Shown here piece after piece: positions 27,619 through 35,845 of a DNA stretch of 64,000 nt. Made by a program: the position numbers and the translations under genes. The DNA lies in assembly GCF_047556435.1 (NCBI RefSeq), contig NZ_CP180210.1, forward strand, positions 930,001 to 994,000. The letters are read 5' to 3'. Below the pieces are notes generated by a model. It made no database searches. It was not told the DNA's origin and saw only the letters and a list, made by a program, of their open reading frames with translations. The first letter of the stretch is position 1, and every line of letters starts with the position of its first letter. The DNA is from Alteromonas sp047556435 (lineage in GTDB: Bacteria; Pseudomonadota; Gammaproteobacteria; Enterobacterales; Alteromonadaceae).

Positions 27619-28425
27619 ATGCTGAAGCTGTTTGAACACGAAACTCTGGATGTTGATAATCTCGCTGACCAGGACACCGCGATCGATGTGCAGTCGCTGA
27701 ATTTATGGTTTGGTCAGAAACAGGTGCTGCATGATATCTCGATGCGCATCCCGAAAAACCGTATCACATCACTTATCGGCCAGAGTGGTTGTGGTAAGTC
27801 TACGTTGATCAGTGCCTTTAATCGTCTCAACGACCTGTACACCGGGTGTCGCTTTGAGGGCAGCATTATCATTGACGACAGAGACATTAACCATCCTAAA
27901 GAAAATGTCTCCCGCTTACGAACACAGGTAGGCATGGTATTTCAACGTCCGAACCCTTTTCCAATGAGCATTTACGACAATGTGAGTTACGGATTACGGT
28001 TACAGGGGATCCGCGTTCGCCGGCAGCTGGACGATGCAGTAGAACAGGCCCTAAGAGATGCCGCCCTGTGGGAAGAAGTAAAAGACCGTTTATTTGAGCC
28101 TGCGCACATTTTGTCTGGTGGTCAGCAACAGCGCCTTGTTATTGCCAGAGCGCTGGCCCTGAAGCCAGATATTTTGCTACTTGATGAACCGACATCAGCG
28201 CTTGACCCGTTGACCACACTTTTTATTGAAGAGCTGATGGCTGGCTTAAAAAAGCGCTGCACCATTGTCATTGTCACCCATAATATGCAACAAGCCGCAC
28301 GGGTGTCGGATTACACGGCTTTTTTGCACCAGGGGCAGTTGATTGAATACGCTGACAGTGACACCTTATTTACCATGCCAGATAAAAAGCAAACCGAAGA
28401 CTATATCACCGGTCGGTATGGCTGA
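27619..28425 (+). CDS. pstB: Phosphate ABC transporter ATP-binding protein PstB
   Basis: This 268-residue ATPase powers the Pst phosphate importer. All nucleotide-binding motifs are present: Walker A GQSGCGKSTLI (about 54-64), Q-loop VGMVFQRPNPFPMSIYDNV (a PstB hallmark), signature LSGGQQQRLVIARAL, Walker B ILLLDEPTSALDP and the switch histidine in VTHNMQQA. It lies in a compact operon 9 bp after pstA and 21 bp before phoU. Confidence 0.98.
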   Translation: MLKLFEHETLDVDNLADQDTAIDVQSLNLWFGQKQVLHDISMRIPKNRITSLIGQSGCGKSTLISAFNRLNDLYTGCRFEGSIIIDDRDINHPKENVSRLRTQVGMVFQRPNPFPMSIYDNVSYGLRLQGIRVRRQLDDAVEQALRDAALWEEVKDRLFEPAHILSGGQQQRLVIARALALKPDILLLDEPTSALDPLTTLFIEELMAGLKKRCTIVIVTHNMQQAARVSDYTAFLHQGQLIEYADSDTLFTMPDKKQTEDYITGRYG

Positions 28426-28446
28426 CTTTTCTGTAAAGAGGGCGTT

Positions 28447-29163
28447 ATGAGACAGGTCGCGATAAATACCCACATTTCCGGTAAGTTCAATATTGAGCTG
28501 GAAAACCTGCGTAATTCTGTTTTAACCATGGGCGGTGAGGTTGAACAGCAACTAATTAATACACTTAAAGCGATTAAGCACAATAATGCTGGTCTGGCAG
28601 AAAAAGTGATCCTGAACGATCTGAAAGTGAACTCAATGGAGATCCAGATTGATGAGGAGTGTTTGCGGATTATTGCAAAACGCCATCCGACCGCCAGCGA
28701 TTTACGCTTGATTATGACAATTTCTAAAACTATCACCGACATTGAGCGGATGGGCGATGAGATTGAGCGTATTGCGCGGCTGGTGACGAAGAATAAACTG
28801 CCGCCCTCTGAAACCATTATAAGCAGTATGCTGGTTATTGGTGAGCGGGTTGCCGCGATGATGCGTGGAACGTTTGATGCCTTCGCCAGGCAGAACGAGG
28901 CCGAAGCGCTGGAGATGTACGATAAGGACAACCTTATCGACAGTGAATATAAAAAGTTGCTCAACTTTACCACTACAGAGATGGAACGCACCAAGGAAGA
29001 TATGCAGGACTGGCTGGAAGTATTGTGGGCACTGCGGTCGCTTGAGCGAATTGGTGATCGTTGTAAGAATGTCTGTGAATACGTGGTTTATCTCACCCAT
29101 GGCAAAGATATGAGACACACGCCGCTGGAATCAATGCAACAGAAGCTGGAACAATTGTCATAA
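28447..29163 (+). CDS. phoU: Phosphate signalling protein PhoU
   Basis: This 238-residue all-helical protein is the usual last gene of pst operons and negatively regulates phosphate uptake and PhoR signalling. Both three-helix repeats carry the metal-binding signature: MGDEIERIARL near residue 101 and RIGDRCKNVCEYVVYL near 204. The start ATG has an AGAG-type site 8 bp upstream. A promoter-like sequence lies about 30 bp past the stop, so the following PiT gene may be independently transcribed. Confidence 0.97.
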   Translation: MRQVAINTHISGKFNIELENLRNSVLTMGGEVEQQLINTLKAIKHNNAGLAEKVILNDLKVNSMEIQIDEECLRIIAKRHPTASDLRLIMTISKTITDIERMGDEIERIARLVTKNKLPPSETIISSMLVIGERVAAMMRGTFDAFARQNEAEALEMYDKDNLIDSEYKKLLNFTTTEMERTKEDMQDWLEVLWALRSLERIGDRCKNVCEYVVYLTHGKDMRHTPLESMQQKLEQLS

Positions 29164-29194
29164 AACTGAAACAATTGCTCTTAATTTCAGCGTT

Positions 29195-29224
29195 CTGACG
29201 CAAGATTGCTAAAGTTTATATAAT
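29195..29224 (+). promoter_or_regulatory. Putative sigma-70 promoter of the PiT gene
   Basis: CTGACG (29195-29200, 4/6 to consensus) and a perfect TATAAT (29219-29224) are 18 bp apart. The predicted leader before the PiT start is close to 200 nt and contains a 60-codon open frame (29242-29424). Confidence 0.5.
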
Positions 29225-29427
29225 TTCGTCTATTTACCTCTATGGCGGGCGCATCGATTACGTTATTATGCGCCGCAATCGAGATGATATTCGCACAAAA
29301 AATATACATGCAAATGCAAAGTGGTAGTGTCAGCTGTGACCCAATAACCGGTCGCTGTTACTTTCAGTCCCAGCAGGGGAAAGTTGACGTCTATTTTGTG
29401 ACGCGATTAATTCAGGAGCGATAATTC

Positions 29428-30699
29428 GTGGATTTTTTTGAAAGTTATGGCTTGATTCTGATTATCCTTGCTGGTGTTGTTGGATTTGTTATGGCCTGGG
29501 GTATCGGTGCCAACGATGTTGCCAATGCCATGGGGACATCAGTTGGGTCGAAAGCCCTGACAATTAAGCAGGCGATTCTTATCGCCATGGTTTTTGAGTT
29601 TGCTGGTGCCTATCTGGCCGGTGGTGAGGTTACCTCTACTATCCGCAAAGGGATCATAGACGCGTCATTCTTTACTGATATACCAGAATATCTGGTGTTA
29701 GGAATGATTTCTTCTTTGTTGGCCGCAGGGATCTGGCTGGCGCTCGCATCCTGGTTAGGGTGGCCGGTATCAACCACACATTCCATCATCGGTGCGATAG
29801 TTGGCTTTACTGCCGTTGGCGTCAGCGTAGAAGCTGTATCCTGGGGAAAAGTTGGTGGCATCGTCGGTAGTTGGATTGTCACCCCGGCGATATCAGGCAT
29901 TATTGCTTACCTGATCTTCATGAGCGCGCACAAGCTAATCTTCAGTACTGACAAGCCGTTTGCCAATGCCAAGCGATATGTCCCTTTCTATATGGCGATG
30001 GCTGGCTTTGTTATGTCGCTGGTTACCATCAAGAAAGGCCTTAAGCATGTAGGACTCGAAATCAGTGAACTCAATGGCTACCTGCTGGCTATAGGTATTT
30101 CAATTGCTCTTGGGTTTCTCGGCAAGTTGCTGATTGGGAAAATGAACTTTAACCATAATGACAATGCAGACTTGCAAACCGCTAACGTGGAAAAGGTCTT
30201 CGCCCTGTTAATGGTGGTTACAGCATGTTGTATGGCGTTTGCCCATGGCTCTAACGATGTTGCAAATGCAATTGGCCCGCTTGCGGCGGTGGTCAGCGTC
30301 GTCTCCTCGGGTGGCCAGATTTCCACCAGTTCCGAACTTGCTCCCTGGATCCTGCCTTTAGGTGGTCTGGGCATTGTTGCCGGTCTGGCGTTATTCGGTC
30401 ATCGCGTCATTAAAACAATCGGGCAGGGGATCACGCATCTCACGCCAAGCCGTGGTTTCGCTGCTGAATTAGCGGCTGCGTGTACTGTCGTCATTGCATC
30501 CGGAACCGGTCTGCCTATTTCAACCACACAAACGCTGGTTGGTGCGGTACTGGGAGTCGGCCTGGCTCGCGGCGTCTCTGCGCTCAACCTGGGAATTGTG
30601 CGTAACATTGTTGTGTCTTGGATAATCACGCTACCTGCAGGCGCCATCCTGTCAATAATCTTCTTCTTTATGCTGAAAGGACTGTTTGGTGTAGCGTAA
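29428..30699 (+). CDS. Inorganic phosphate transporter, PiT family
   Basis: This 423-residue protein has about 10-11 membrane segments and both inverted PiT signature motifs: GANDVANAMG (27-36) and GSNDVANAIGP (about 273-283). PiT transporters are cation-coupled, low-affinity phosphate carriers. Placing one after pst-phoU joins high- and low-affinity uptake in one locus with ppk/ppx. The start is GTG at 29428 with GGAG nine bases upstream. A classic terminator follows the stop. Confidence 0.94.
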   Translation: MDFFESYGLILIILAGVVGFVMAWGIGANDVANAMGTSVGSKALTIKQAILIAMVFEFAGAYLAGGEVTSTIRKGIIDASFFTDIPEYLVLGMISSLLAAGIWLALASWLGWPVSTTHSIIGAIVGFTAVGVSVEAVSWGKVGGIVGSWIVTPAISGIIAYLIFMSAHKLIFSTDKPFANAKRYVPFYMAMAGFVMSLVTIKKGLKHVGLEISELNGYLLAIGISIALGFLGKLLIGKMNFNHNDNADLQTANVEKVFALLMVVTACCMAFAHGSNDVANAIGPLAAVVSVVSSGGQISTSSELAPWILPLGGLGIVAGLALFGHRVIKTIGQGITHLTPSRGFAAELAAACTVVIASGTGLPISTTQTLVGAVLGVGLARGVSALNLGIVRNIVVSWIITLPAGAILSIIFFFMLKGLFGVA

Positions 30700-30713
30700 A
30701 GAAGCCATTGCAT

Positions 30714-30747
30714 AAAAAAGCCGGGCAGAAAGATGCCCGGCTTTTTT
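30714..30747 (+). terminator. Rho-independent terminator of the PiT gene
   Basis: A perfect 8-bp GC-rich core stem (GCCGGGCA 30720-30727, TGCCCGGC 30734-30741) is flanked by A5 on one side and T6 on the other. It can work in both directions. Confidence 0.95.
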
Positions 30748-30866
30748 GTGCCTGTAACCCGATGCAGTGTTCTCAGGATACGCGCGCTATCGCTGAGATT
30801 GAGAACAAAACAGGAAAGCGCGTCATGACTCGGAACCAGCAGTTTCGCTGTCCTGGCGTTGTCGGT

Positions 30867-31844
30867 TTAGTCGACCTTGATGGGCGTCACAAAGCCCTCT
30901 GGTTTAATACCCACGATGGCACAGTTCAGTTGATGTATGGTTTCTTCCGCCGTCCCGCCCATAATAAAGCCTGGCACGCCAAGCCTGGCGACGGTACCCA
31001 TTACCACCACGTCGGCACTTAACGATGTCGCCGTTGCTGCAATCTCCCGGCGCGGATAGCCATGAACCAGGTGACGCTCAGGTTTGAGATAATCCAGCAC
31101 GCCACTTTCCCGTTCTGCCTCCAGCTCTGACAGGAGCCGGTCTAACTCAAGATCCCGCTCTTTGTGTATAGCCGAAAGATCCGTTTGCATCGAGCCTTCA
31201 TCTACACTGATAAATTCCCCGCGAAGAATATGTTCCGGCACAGAATCAAATACGTGAACAATATGAAGCTGGGAAAACTCGAGCAGAGCAATTTCTGCTG
31301 CGTGGCGTAAAATATCGAGATTTAGTTGGCGACGAACTGAAATTTCATGTTCAGGATAATGGTAATTTAAGTCGAGCGCGGCGACGACATTACTATACTG
31401 GCGGGAATTACCGCGATGGATCACCCATACCGGGCAAGGACATTTGCGTAACAAATGTAAATCATCGCTACCGAACAGCTTATCCATGATGGATGTTTCT
31501 GAGAGTTTTATGACTAAATCGTGCTCGTCGTTAATCACCTTTTTCATCGTTTCCATGAATGGGTGTCCGAAACGGGCTACGCAGGTGACAGGATACTTTT
31601 CCTGCCACGATTCAGACTGTTCTTTTAACCAGGACTCAGCGGCCGAGTTCATCGACTGCTCAGCATCAATCATTGAGAACGTTTCCATGATGATATTTGC
31701 GTTAGGCGGTAACGATTCCAGCGCAAGCATAATCGTCAGTTCAGCCTGATGGCTCTTGGCAACATGGATTGCCTGTGCAACCACCTCGTCTTGTTTATGT
31801 GTGTCGTAGAGAACGCAAAGAATATTGCGGTAATGACCTTTCAT
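30867..31844 (-). CDS. Tandem universal stress protein (UspE-like)
   Basis: This 325-residue cytoplasmic protein holds two Usp domains in series (about 1-150 and 155-315). The first begins MKGHYRNILCVLYD; the second ends with VVMGTVARLGVPGFIMGGTAEETIHQLNCAIVGI-type sequence, near the ATP-binding G-x2-G-x9-G pattern of UspA-class proteins. Length and tandem arrangement match E. coli UspE (316 aa). The ATG at 31844 is preferred over a TTG at 31886. The gene is divergent from oxyR, giving a stress-related pair, and is convergent with the PiT gene. Confidence 0.85.
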   Translation of the reverse strand: MKGHYRNILCVLYDTHKQDEVVAQAIHVAKSHQAELTIMLALESLPPNANIIMETFSMIDAEQSMNSAAESWLKEQSESWQEKYPVTCVARFGHPFMETMKKVINDEHDLVIKLSETSIMDKLFGSDDLHLLRKCPCPVWVIHRGNSRQYSNVVAALDLNYHYPEHEISVRRQLNLDILRHAAEIALLEFSQLHIVHVFDSVPEHILRGEFISVDEGSMQTDLSAIHKERDLELDRLLSELEAERESGVLDYLKPERHLVHGYPRREIAATATSLSADVVVMGTVARLGVPGFIMGGTAEETIHQLNCAIVGIKPEGFVTPIKVD

Positions 31845-32086
31845 TCCATAGATACCTTGCTTGATTGACTGATTAAGCGTAATCAATTGTAGACCGTGTT
31901 CACCCTATCCTAAGCCTGCATGCGGACACAAGTCTACTTCCAACTCTAATAATACCAGTTAAACCTGAATGCGTTTCAAAATCGTGACGTCTGGTGTGCA
32001 TTTCGTCTGACATCTGTTGCCGCTTGATATACTGCTAATCATCGTGCTAGATTGAAAGTGTTGATTTTAATCTATTTGGTTGTGAT

Positions 32087-32995
32087 ATGAAGTGGCCTAA
32101 TCTTAAACACCTGCACTACCTGGTAACGCTACACCAGGAGCAACATTTTCATCGTGCTGCACAGCGATGCAATGTTAGCCAGTCTACGCTAAGCACCGCT
32201 ATTCAAAATCTGGAAGAACATTTTGGTAGCCAGTTGCTTGAGCGGGAGCACAAAACATTTGTATTTACCTCGCTTGGCCTGGACGTGGTTGAGCGCAGTA
32301 AAATACTTCTGCAGGAAGCCGGTGAACTGGTGGAGTTTGCACAAAATGCCGGAAACTGGCAGCGCGGTAAGCTTAAACTGGGAGTGATACCCACTATTGC
32401 ACCGTTTTTATTTGAGGGCATGATTGGCGCGTTCAAGGCGTTTTTGCCGGATATCGCACTGGAACTGCAGGAAGATACTACCGAGCATCTGCTACAACAA
32501 CTGACAGACGGTAAACTGGATCTGTTGATCCTGGCATTGCCAATGGAGACACCAGGTTGTAAACAGATGGTGTTGGGACATGATCCCTTCCATCTTATTG
32601 CTCATAAAGATCTCGCCAGCGAGCTGCCTGACCCACTGGATATTTCTTCACTCCCGAAAAAAAGCATTTTTCTGTTGCAGCAGGAACACTGTATGACTGG
32701 TCACGCAGTAAGTGCCTGTAATCTTCAGCACAGTGATCAGGTAAGCAGTCTTGCCGCCAGCAGTCTTTACACGCTGGTACAACTGGCGAACAGCAAGTTG
32801 GGGTATACATTTTTACCGGAACTTGCGCTCAATCAGGAGATACTCGATCACACCGAGCTGAAAGCATTTGCTGCAGAAAAAGAAGCCTACAGAGAAATTG
32901 GCCTCGTTTGGCGTTCAGGTACAACGCGCATGCAACTATTTCGCAGAATTGGCGAAGTATTGTCTCCACTCTTACCCATTCCTACCCTGAAATAA
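32087..32995 (+). CDS. oxyR: Hydrogen peroxide sensing LysR-type regulator OxyR
   Basis: This 302-residue LysR-family regulator has an N-terminal winged helix-turn-helix (FHRAAQRCNVSQSTLSTAIQNLEEHFG, about 21-47) and a periplasmic-binding-protein-like effector domain. Two cysteines, Cys202 and Cys211 (HCMTGHAVSAC), have exactly the spacing of the redox-active Cys199/Cys208 pair of E. coli OxyR, which distinguishes it from other LysR proteins. It should activate peroxide defence genes when the disulfide forms. It is divergent from the universal stress protein gene. An AT-rich inverted repeat overlaps its stop. Confidence 0.94.
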   Translation: MKWPNLKHLHYLVTLHQEQHFHRAAQRCNVSQSTLSTAIQNLEEHFGSQLLEREHKTFVFTSLGLDVVERSKILLQEAGELVEFAQNAGNWQRGKLKLGVIPTIAPFLFEGMIGAFKAFLPDIALELQEDTTEHLLQQLTDGKLDLLILALPMETPGCKQMVLGHDPFHLIAHKDLASELPDPLDISSLPKKSIFLLQQEHCMTGHAVSACNLQHSDQVSSLAASSLYTLVQLANSKLGYTFLPELALNQEILDHTELKAFAAEKEAYREIGLVWRSGTTRMQLFRRIGEVLSPLLPIPTLK

Positions 32996-33025
32996 AAAAG
33001 TAAAAATTTTCCAAACTTTTTTATT
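32991..33025 (+). terminator. AT-rich inverted repeat at the oxyR 3' end
   Basis: A perfect 11-bp inverted repeat (AATAAAAAAGT 32991-33001, ACTTTTTTATT 33015-33025) ends in a T-rich arm. It looks like a weak intrinsic terminator, since the stem is A/T only. Confidence 0.5.
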
Positions 33026-33033
33026 CCGGTTCC

Positions 33034-33045
33034 CGACTATATAGT
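33034..33045. promoter_or_regulatory. Palindrome GACTATATAGTC upstream of the sigma factor operon
   Basis: A perfect 12-bp palindrome contains TATAGT, a possible -10 element, about 80 bp before the sigma gene. A further 7-bp inverted repeat (CCGACAC 33056-33062, GTGTCGG 33081-33087) lies in the leader. Either may be a regulator site; function is inferred. Confidence 0.35.
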
Positions 33046-33126
33046 CAAAGCACCTCCGACACGGCTGTTACTCAACACCAGTGTCGGGACGCGTGCAATA
33101 ACGATAACAATTTACGGGGACGCACA

Positions 33127-33669
33127 GTGTTTGAAAAGCGCGATGAACAACTTATCAGCCAGGCGTTGAAGGGAAACCGCCGTGCCTGGCTCGCGCTGAT
33201 AAAACGGTACGAAAGTCAGATATACCATTATGGTATCCGAATGACAGGTAACACCCATGACGCGGCGGATTTAATGCAGGATATTTTTATCTCTGTTTAC
33301 CGAAGCCTGGGTAATTACCGCGGCGACGGCAGTTTTAAAGGCTGGTTATTCCGTGTAGCACACTTTCGATGCATTGAGTTTTATCGGCGAAAGCGACCTG
33401 AACAGGGGCTGGATGATACTCCCGAGCCTGAATGCGAACAGGCATGTCCGGAAACAGGTTACCTTCGGGACAGGACCAGTGAAAGCCTGATGCAGGCAAT
33501 GCAACGACTGCCGCTGGCACAGAAAGCGGTTGTTGAACTTAAATTTTTTGGACAATTTACTTTTGATGAAATAGCGGAACAGCTTGGTCTGTCAGCCAAT
33601 ACCGTAAAGTCGCGGCTCTACAGCGCACTGTCAAAACTGAAGCTCGAGCTGGAGGTAGAAAATGCATAA
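33127..33669 (+). CDS. ECF-type RNA polymerase sigma factor
   Basis: This 180-residue protein has the two-domain form of group 4 sigma factors. Region 2 spans about 8-95 (LIKRYESQIYHYGIRMTG, DAADLMQDIFISVYRSL, GWLFRVAHFRCIEFYRR), and region 4 spans about 120-172 (LPLAQKAVVELKFFGQFTF, then a helix-turn-helix EIAEQLGLSANTVKSRLYSAL). It directs RNA polymerase to a set of target promoters, which usually includes its own. The start is GTG at 33127. It overlaps the anti-sigma gene by 8 bp, the usual sign of stoichiometric coupling. No sequence match to RpoE itself is close enough to name it. Confidence 0.92.
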   Translation: MFEKRDEQLISQALKGNRRAWLALIKRYESQIYHYGIRMTGNTHDAADLMQDIFISVYRSLGNYRGDGSFKGWLFRVAHFRCIEFYRRKRPEQGLDDTPEPECEQACPETGYLRDRTSESLMQAMQRLPLAQKAVVELKFFGQFTFDEIAEQLGLSANTVKSRLYSALSKLKLELEVENA

Positions 33670-34342
33670 TTCAAATCATGAAGATCTGTTGGCCAAATGG
33701 CTGGAAAACTCACTTTCAGAGAGTGAACGTCAGGAATTTGAATCTCTTTGTATCCGAGATGAGGATTTTGCAAAACGTGTTGAACAGGCGAATGCTATGA
33801 CGATGATGGCTGAGCAGTTTGAAACAATGCCGGTGCCCACATGGGATCGACAGAGCACGTTCACCGCACCTGAACGCTCTCGATGGTGGCAGTGGCAGGG
33901 ACTACCAGTGGCATCGATGGCAATGTCTGCACTGGCGATGGTGATGGTGGTCAGCGGTTTCAGGGTCGATGTTGCCAATGGCCGGTTATCAATGGGGTTC
34001 AGTGATGCACCAGATCAGCAACAAATTGCCGCGATGATGGATAAAAAAATCACTGATTATCAACAATCGAACCAGGCACTTTTTACCCAGTACGTGGACG
34101 CACTTAGTAATCAGCAACAGAAGAACAGTGCTGAACTTACCCAGTATCTGCTGAGTTCAAGTCGCCAGGAGCGGCGCGAAGACTTTGCCGAGCTGGTGAA
34201 ATTTATCAACGAGCAGCGTAGTGACGATCAGCGTTTCTATGCTCGGCAAATTAATAACCTTCAACAGGAAATCAGCGCGCTGGAAGCCGGGTATAGTTCT
34301 GTCCCGCCGCTGGTTACCCCGAATCTAACAGATGATGAGTAA
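33662..34342 (+). CDS. Probable membrane anti-sigma factor with periplasmic coiled coil
   Basis: This 226-residue protein begins with an acidic helical domain (LAKWLENSLSESERQEFESL, about 9-60) where anti-sigma domains of ECF regulators sit. A single membrane segment follows at about 81-102 (LPVASMAMSALAMVMVVSGF). The C-terminal 120 residues are predicted periplasmic, Q-rich and coiled-coil (QQIAAMMDKKITDYQQSNQA, FYARQINNLQQEISALEAGY). No zinc-binding HxxxCxxC motif is present. The role is inferred from position, overlap with the sigma gene and topology. The C-terminal coiled coil is unusually large for an anti-sigma factor and may bind the coiled-coil product of the next gene. Confidence 0.75.
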   Translation: MHNSNHEDLLAKWLENSLSESERQEFESLCIRDEDFAKRVEQANAMTMMAEQFETMPVPTWDRQSTFTAPERSRWWQWQGLPVASMAMSALAMVMVVSGFRVDVANGRLSMGFSDAPDQQQIAAMMDKKITDYQQSNQALFTQYVDALSNQQQKNSAELTQYLLSSSRQERREDFAELVKFINEQRSDDQRFYARQINNLQQEISALEAGYSSVPPLVTPNLTDDE

Positions 34343-34357
34343 AGGCAGGAAGTAATT

Positions 34358-35278
34358 ATGAAGACCATTTTCGCCGCCACCTTGATTGGCTCCCTTTTGA
34401 CTTCTGTCCCAGTCGGTGCAGCGACAGAAAAAATGAAAACATTAAATAAAGAGCTCGAAATTATGTCGGGGGTTATCGATACGGCATTAAAACAGAGCTC
34501 CCCGCGCAAAGGCCTGCGATACCGTAGTCTTAACAGTACCTATCTGGCAGGCCAGGGGGTCGTGTTCTCTGTCAGTGTGCGTAATTCAACCTCTGGGTTC
34601 AACCTTCGCAACATATTTGGTCATGTTCCACAAGCGCCTCTGCCACCAGTGACGATCATTGATGGTGACAGGAATGTCGAGATTGAGTTTGAGGAAGAGT
34701 GGGAAGTGGTTGCCGAAGAAATGGAAGAGGCTGGACAGCGTCTGGCTGAAATCTTTCATGAGTCGAATGATCAGATCCGTGAAATGCGAAGCCGGGAACG
34801 CGAGCTCGAATGGGAGCGTCGTGAACTGGAGCGACGCACTCGCGATCTAGAGTTTGAATTGCGACAGGCGGGTAAAGAGCGCGGCGATTCGATTAAGGAT
34901 GAGCTTAAAGAGGTAGCCAATGAATTAGCGCAACTGAATAATCAGGAAAAGGAGCTGGAAAAATACGCGTCCGAGATGGAGCAAGAACAGCAGGCCCGGC
35001 TTGAGGCTCAACGGGAAGCGCAGGAAAAAGCCTACAAGCAGTTCCTGGCAAACTTTGAGGGAAGTATAGGCGATACACTGTGTCGTTTTGGTTCGGGCTT
35101 GCGCGGGCTTCCTGACAATGAACATATCAGTTTTGTGCTGGAGCAGTTCAGTCGAGATGAAAGCGGTGATATGCAAGACAGAATCTATGTCTTCAGCAAA
35201 GAAAAAGTGAAGTCATGCGTACAGGAAAATATTAACGCGTCTGCATTGTTATCTTCAGCCAGCGTTTATAACTTTTGA
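34358..35278 (+). CDS. Exported coiled-coil protein of the sigma operon, unknown function
   Basis: I do not recognise this 306-residue protein. It has a signal peptide (MKTIFAATLIGSLLTSVPVGA, cleavage near 21), a globular N-terminal part including a beta-rich segment (LRYRSLNSTYLAGQGVVFSVSV), and a long acidic, highly charged coiled coil from about 105 to 230 (REMRSRERELEWERRELERR). A small C-terminal domain has two cysteines (Cys247 region and KVKSCVQEN). It lies 15 bp after the anti-sigma gene, so the operon is sigma, anti-sigma and periplasmic coiled-coil protein. It could be the signal sensor, an anti-sigma partner or an envelope structural protein controlled by the system. Confidence 0.72.
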   Translation: MKTIFAATLIGSLLTSVPVGAATEKMKTLNKELEIMSGVIDTALKQSSPRKGLRYRSLNSTYLAGQGVVFSVSVRNSTSGFNLRNIFGHVPQAPLPPVTIIDGDRNVEIEFEEEWEVVAEEMEEAGQRLAEIFHESNDQIREMRSRERELEWERRELERRTRDLEFELRQAGKERGDSIKDELKEVANELAQLNNQEKELEKYASEMEQEQQARLEAQREAQEKAYKQFLANFEGSIGDTLCRFGSGLRGLPDNEHISFVLEQFSRDESGDMQDRIYVFSKEKVKSCVQENINASALLSSASVYNF

Positions 35279-35287
35279 TAGTGTAAT

Positions 35288-35313
35288 GCACGTCGGCGCT
35301 CTGCCCGACGTGC
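35288..35313 (+). terminator. Stem-loop after the sigma operon
   Basis: A perfect 9-bp GC-rich stem (GCACGTCGG 35288-35296, CCGACGTGC 35305-35313) lies 10 bp past the last stop. No T tract follows, but position favours a terminator. Confidence 0.6.
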
Positions 35314-35845
35314 CTTCCCTCGTTTCGGCCACAGCGCCCAAAGCTACACTCCGGTTGTAATATTTTTTGTTCATGTAACTGTCATGCCATGTTGTCACCT
35401 CGACTGGGTGATTTTTAGTCTATTTCAGTATGAAATATGAACAAATATACCTAAGTTGAATAATAACGCTGGTACACTCTCTGTCGCTGAAAAAGTAGAT
35501 AATGGAACGATGTTTGTATTCATAGTGCAGTAGCAGAGGCTTTTTCATGTCGATAGCAGAGAAAAATAGTGCATAGGAGCTCTTCTCATTGAGAGGAAAA
35601 GTGTGACTCGCTCTCTGCTTCTCAGTATAACCAGCAATCCGCAAAAGACAGTAAGGTGAGGACGTTCAGCGACAGAGGTTCTGTCGATGTAATGTCGCTC
35701 CTTTTACAACCTGGGTAGTCACGCCGGCGAATAAGGCGTACGTGATGTCAGGTTAACAACCGTCAAGGCGTATTGGTAACAGTGCCGGCTGCATGGGGAA
35801 GATGCGGTGAATATCACGGCTTGCTGCTTGAAAAGATGTTAGAGT
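35314..35845. other. Intergenic region before the B2 protease gene
   Basis: No gene was found here. I looked specifically for a short precursor peptide gene upstream of the lasso B2-type gene on the plus strand and saw none longer than about 10 codons with a plausible start. No riboswitch was recognised. Confidence 0.45.
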
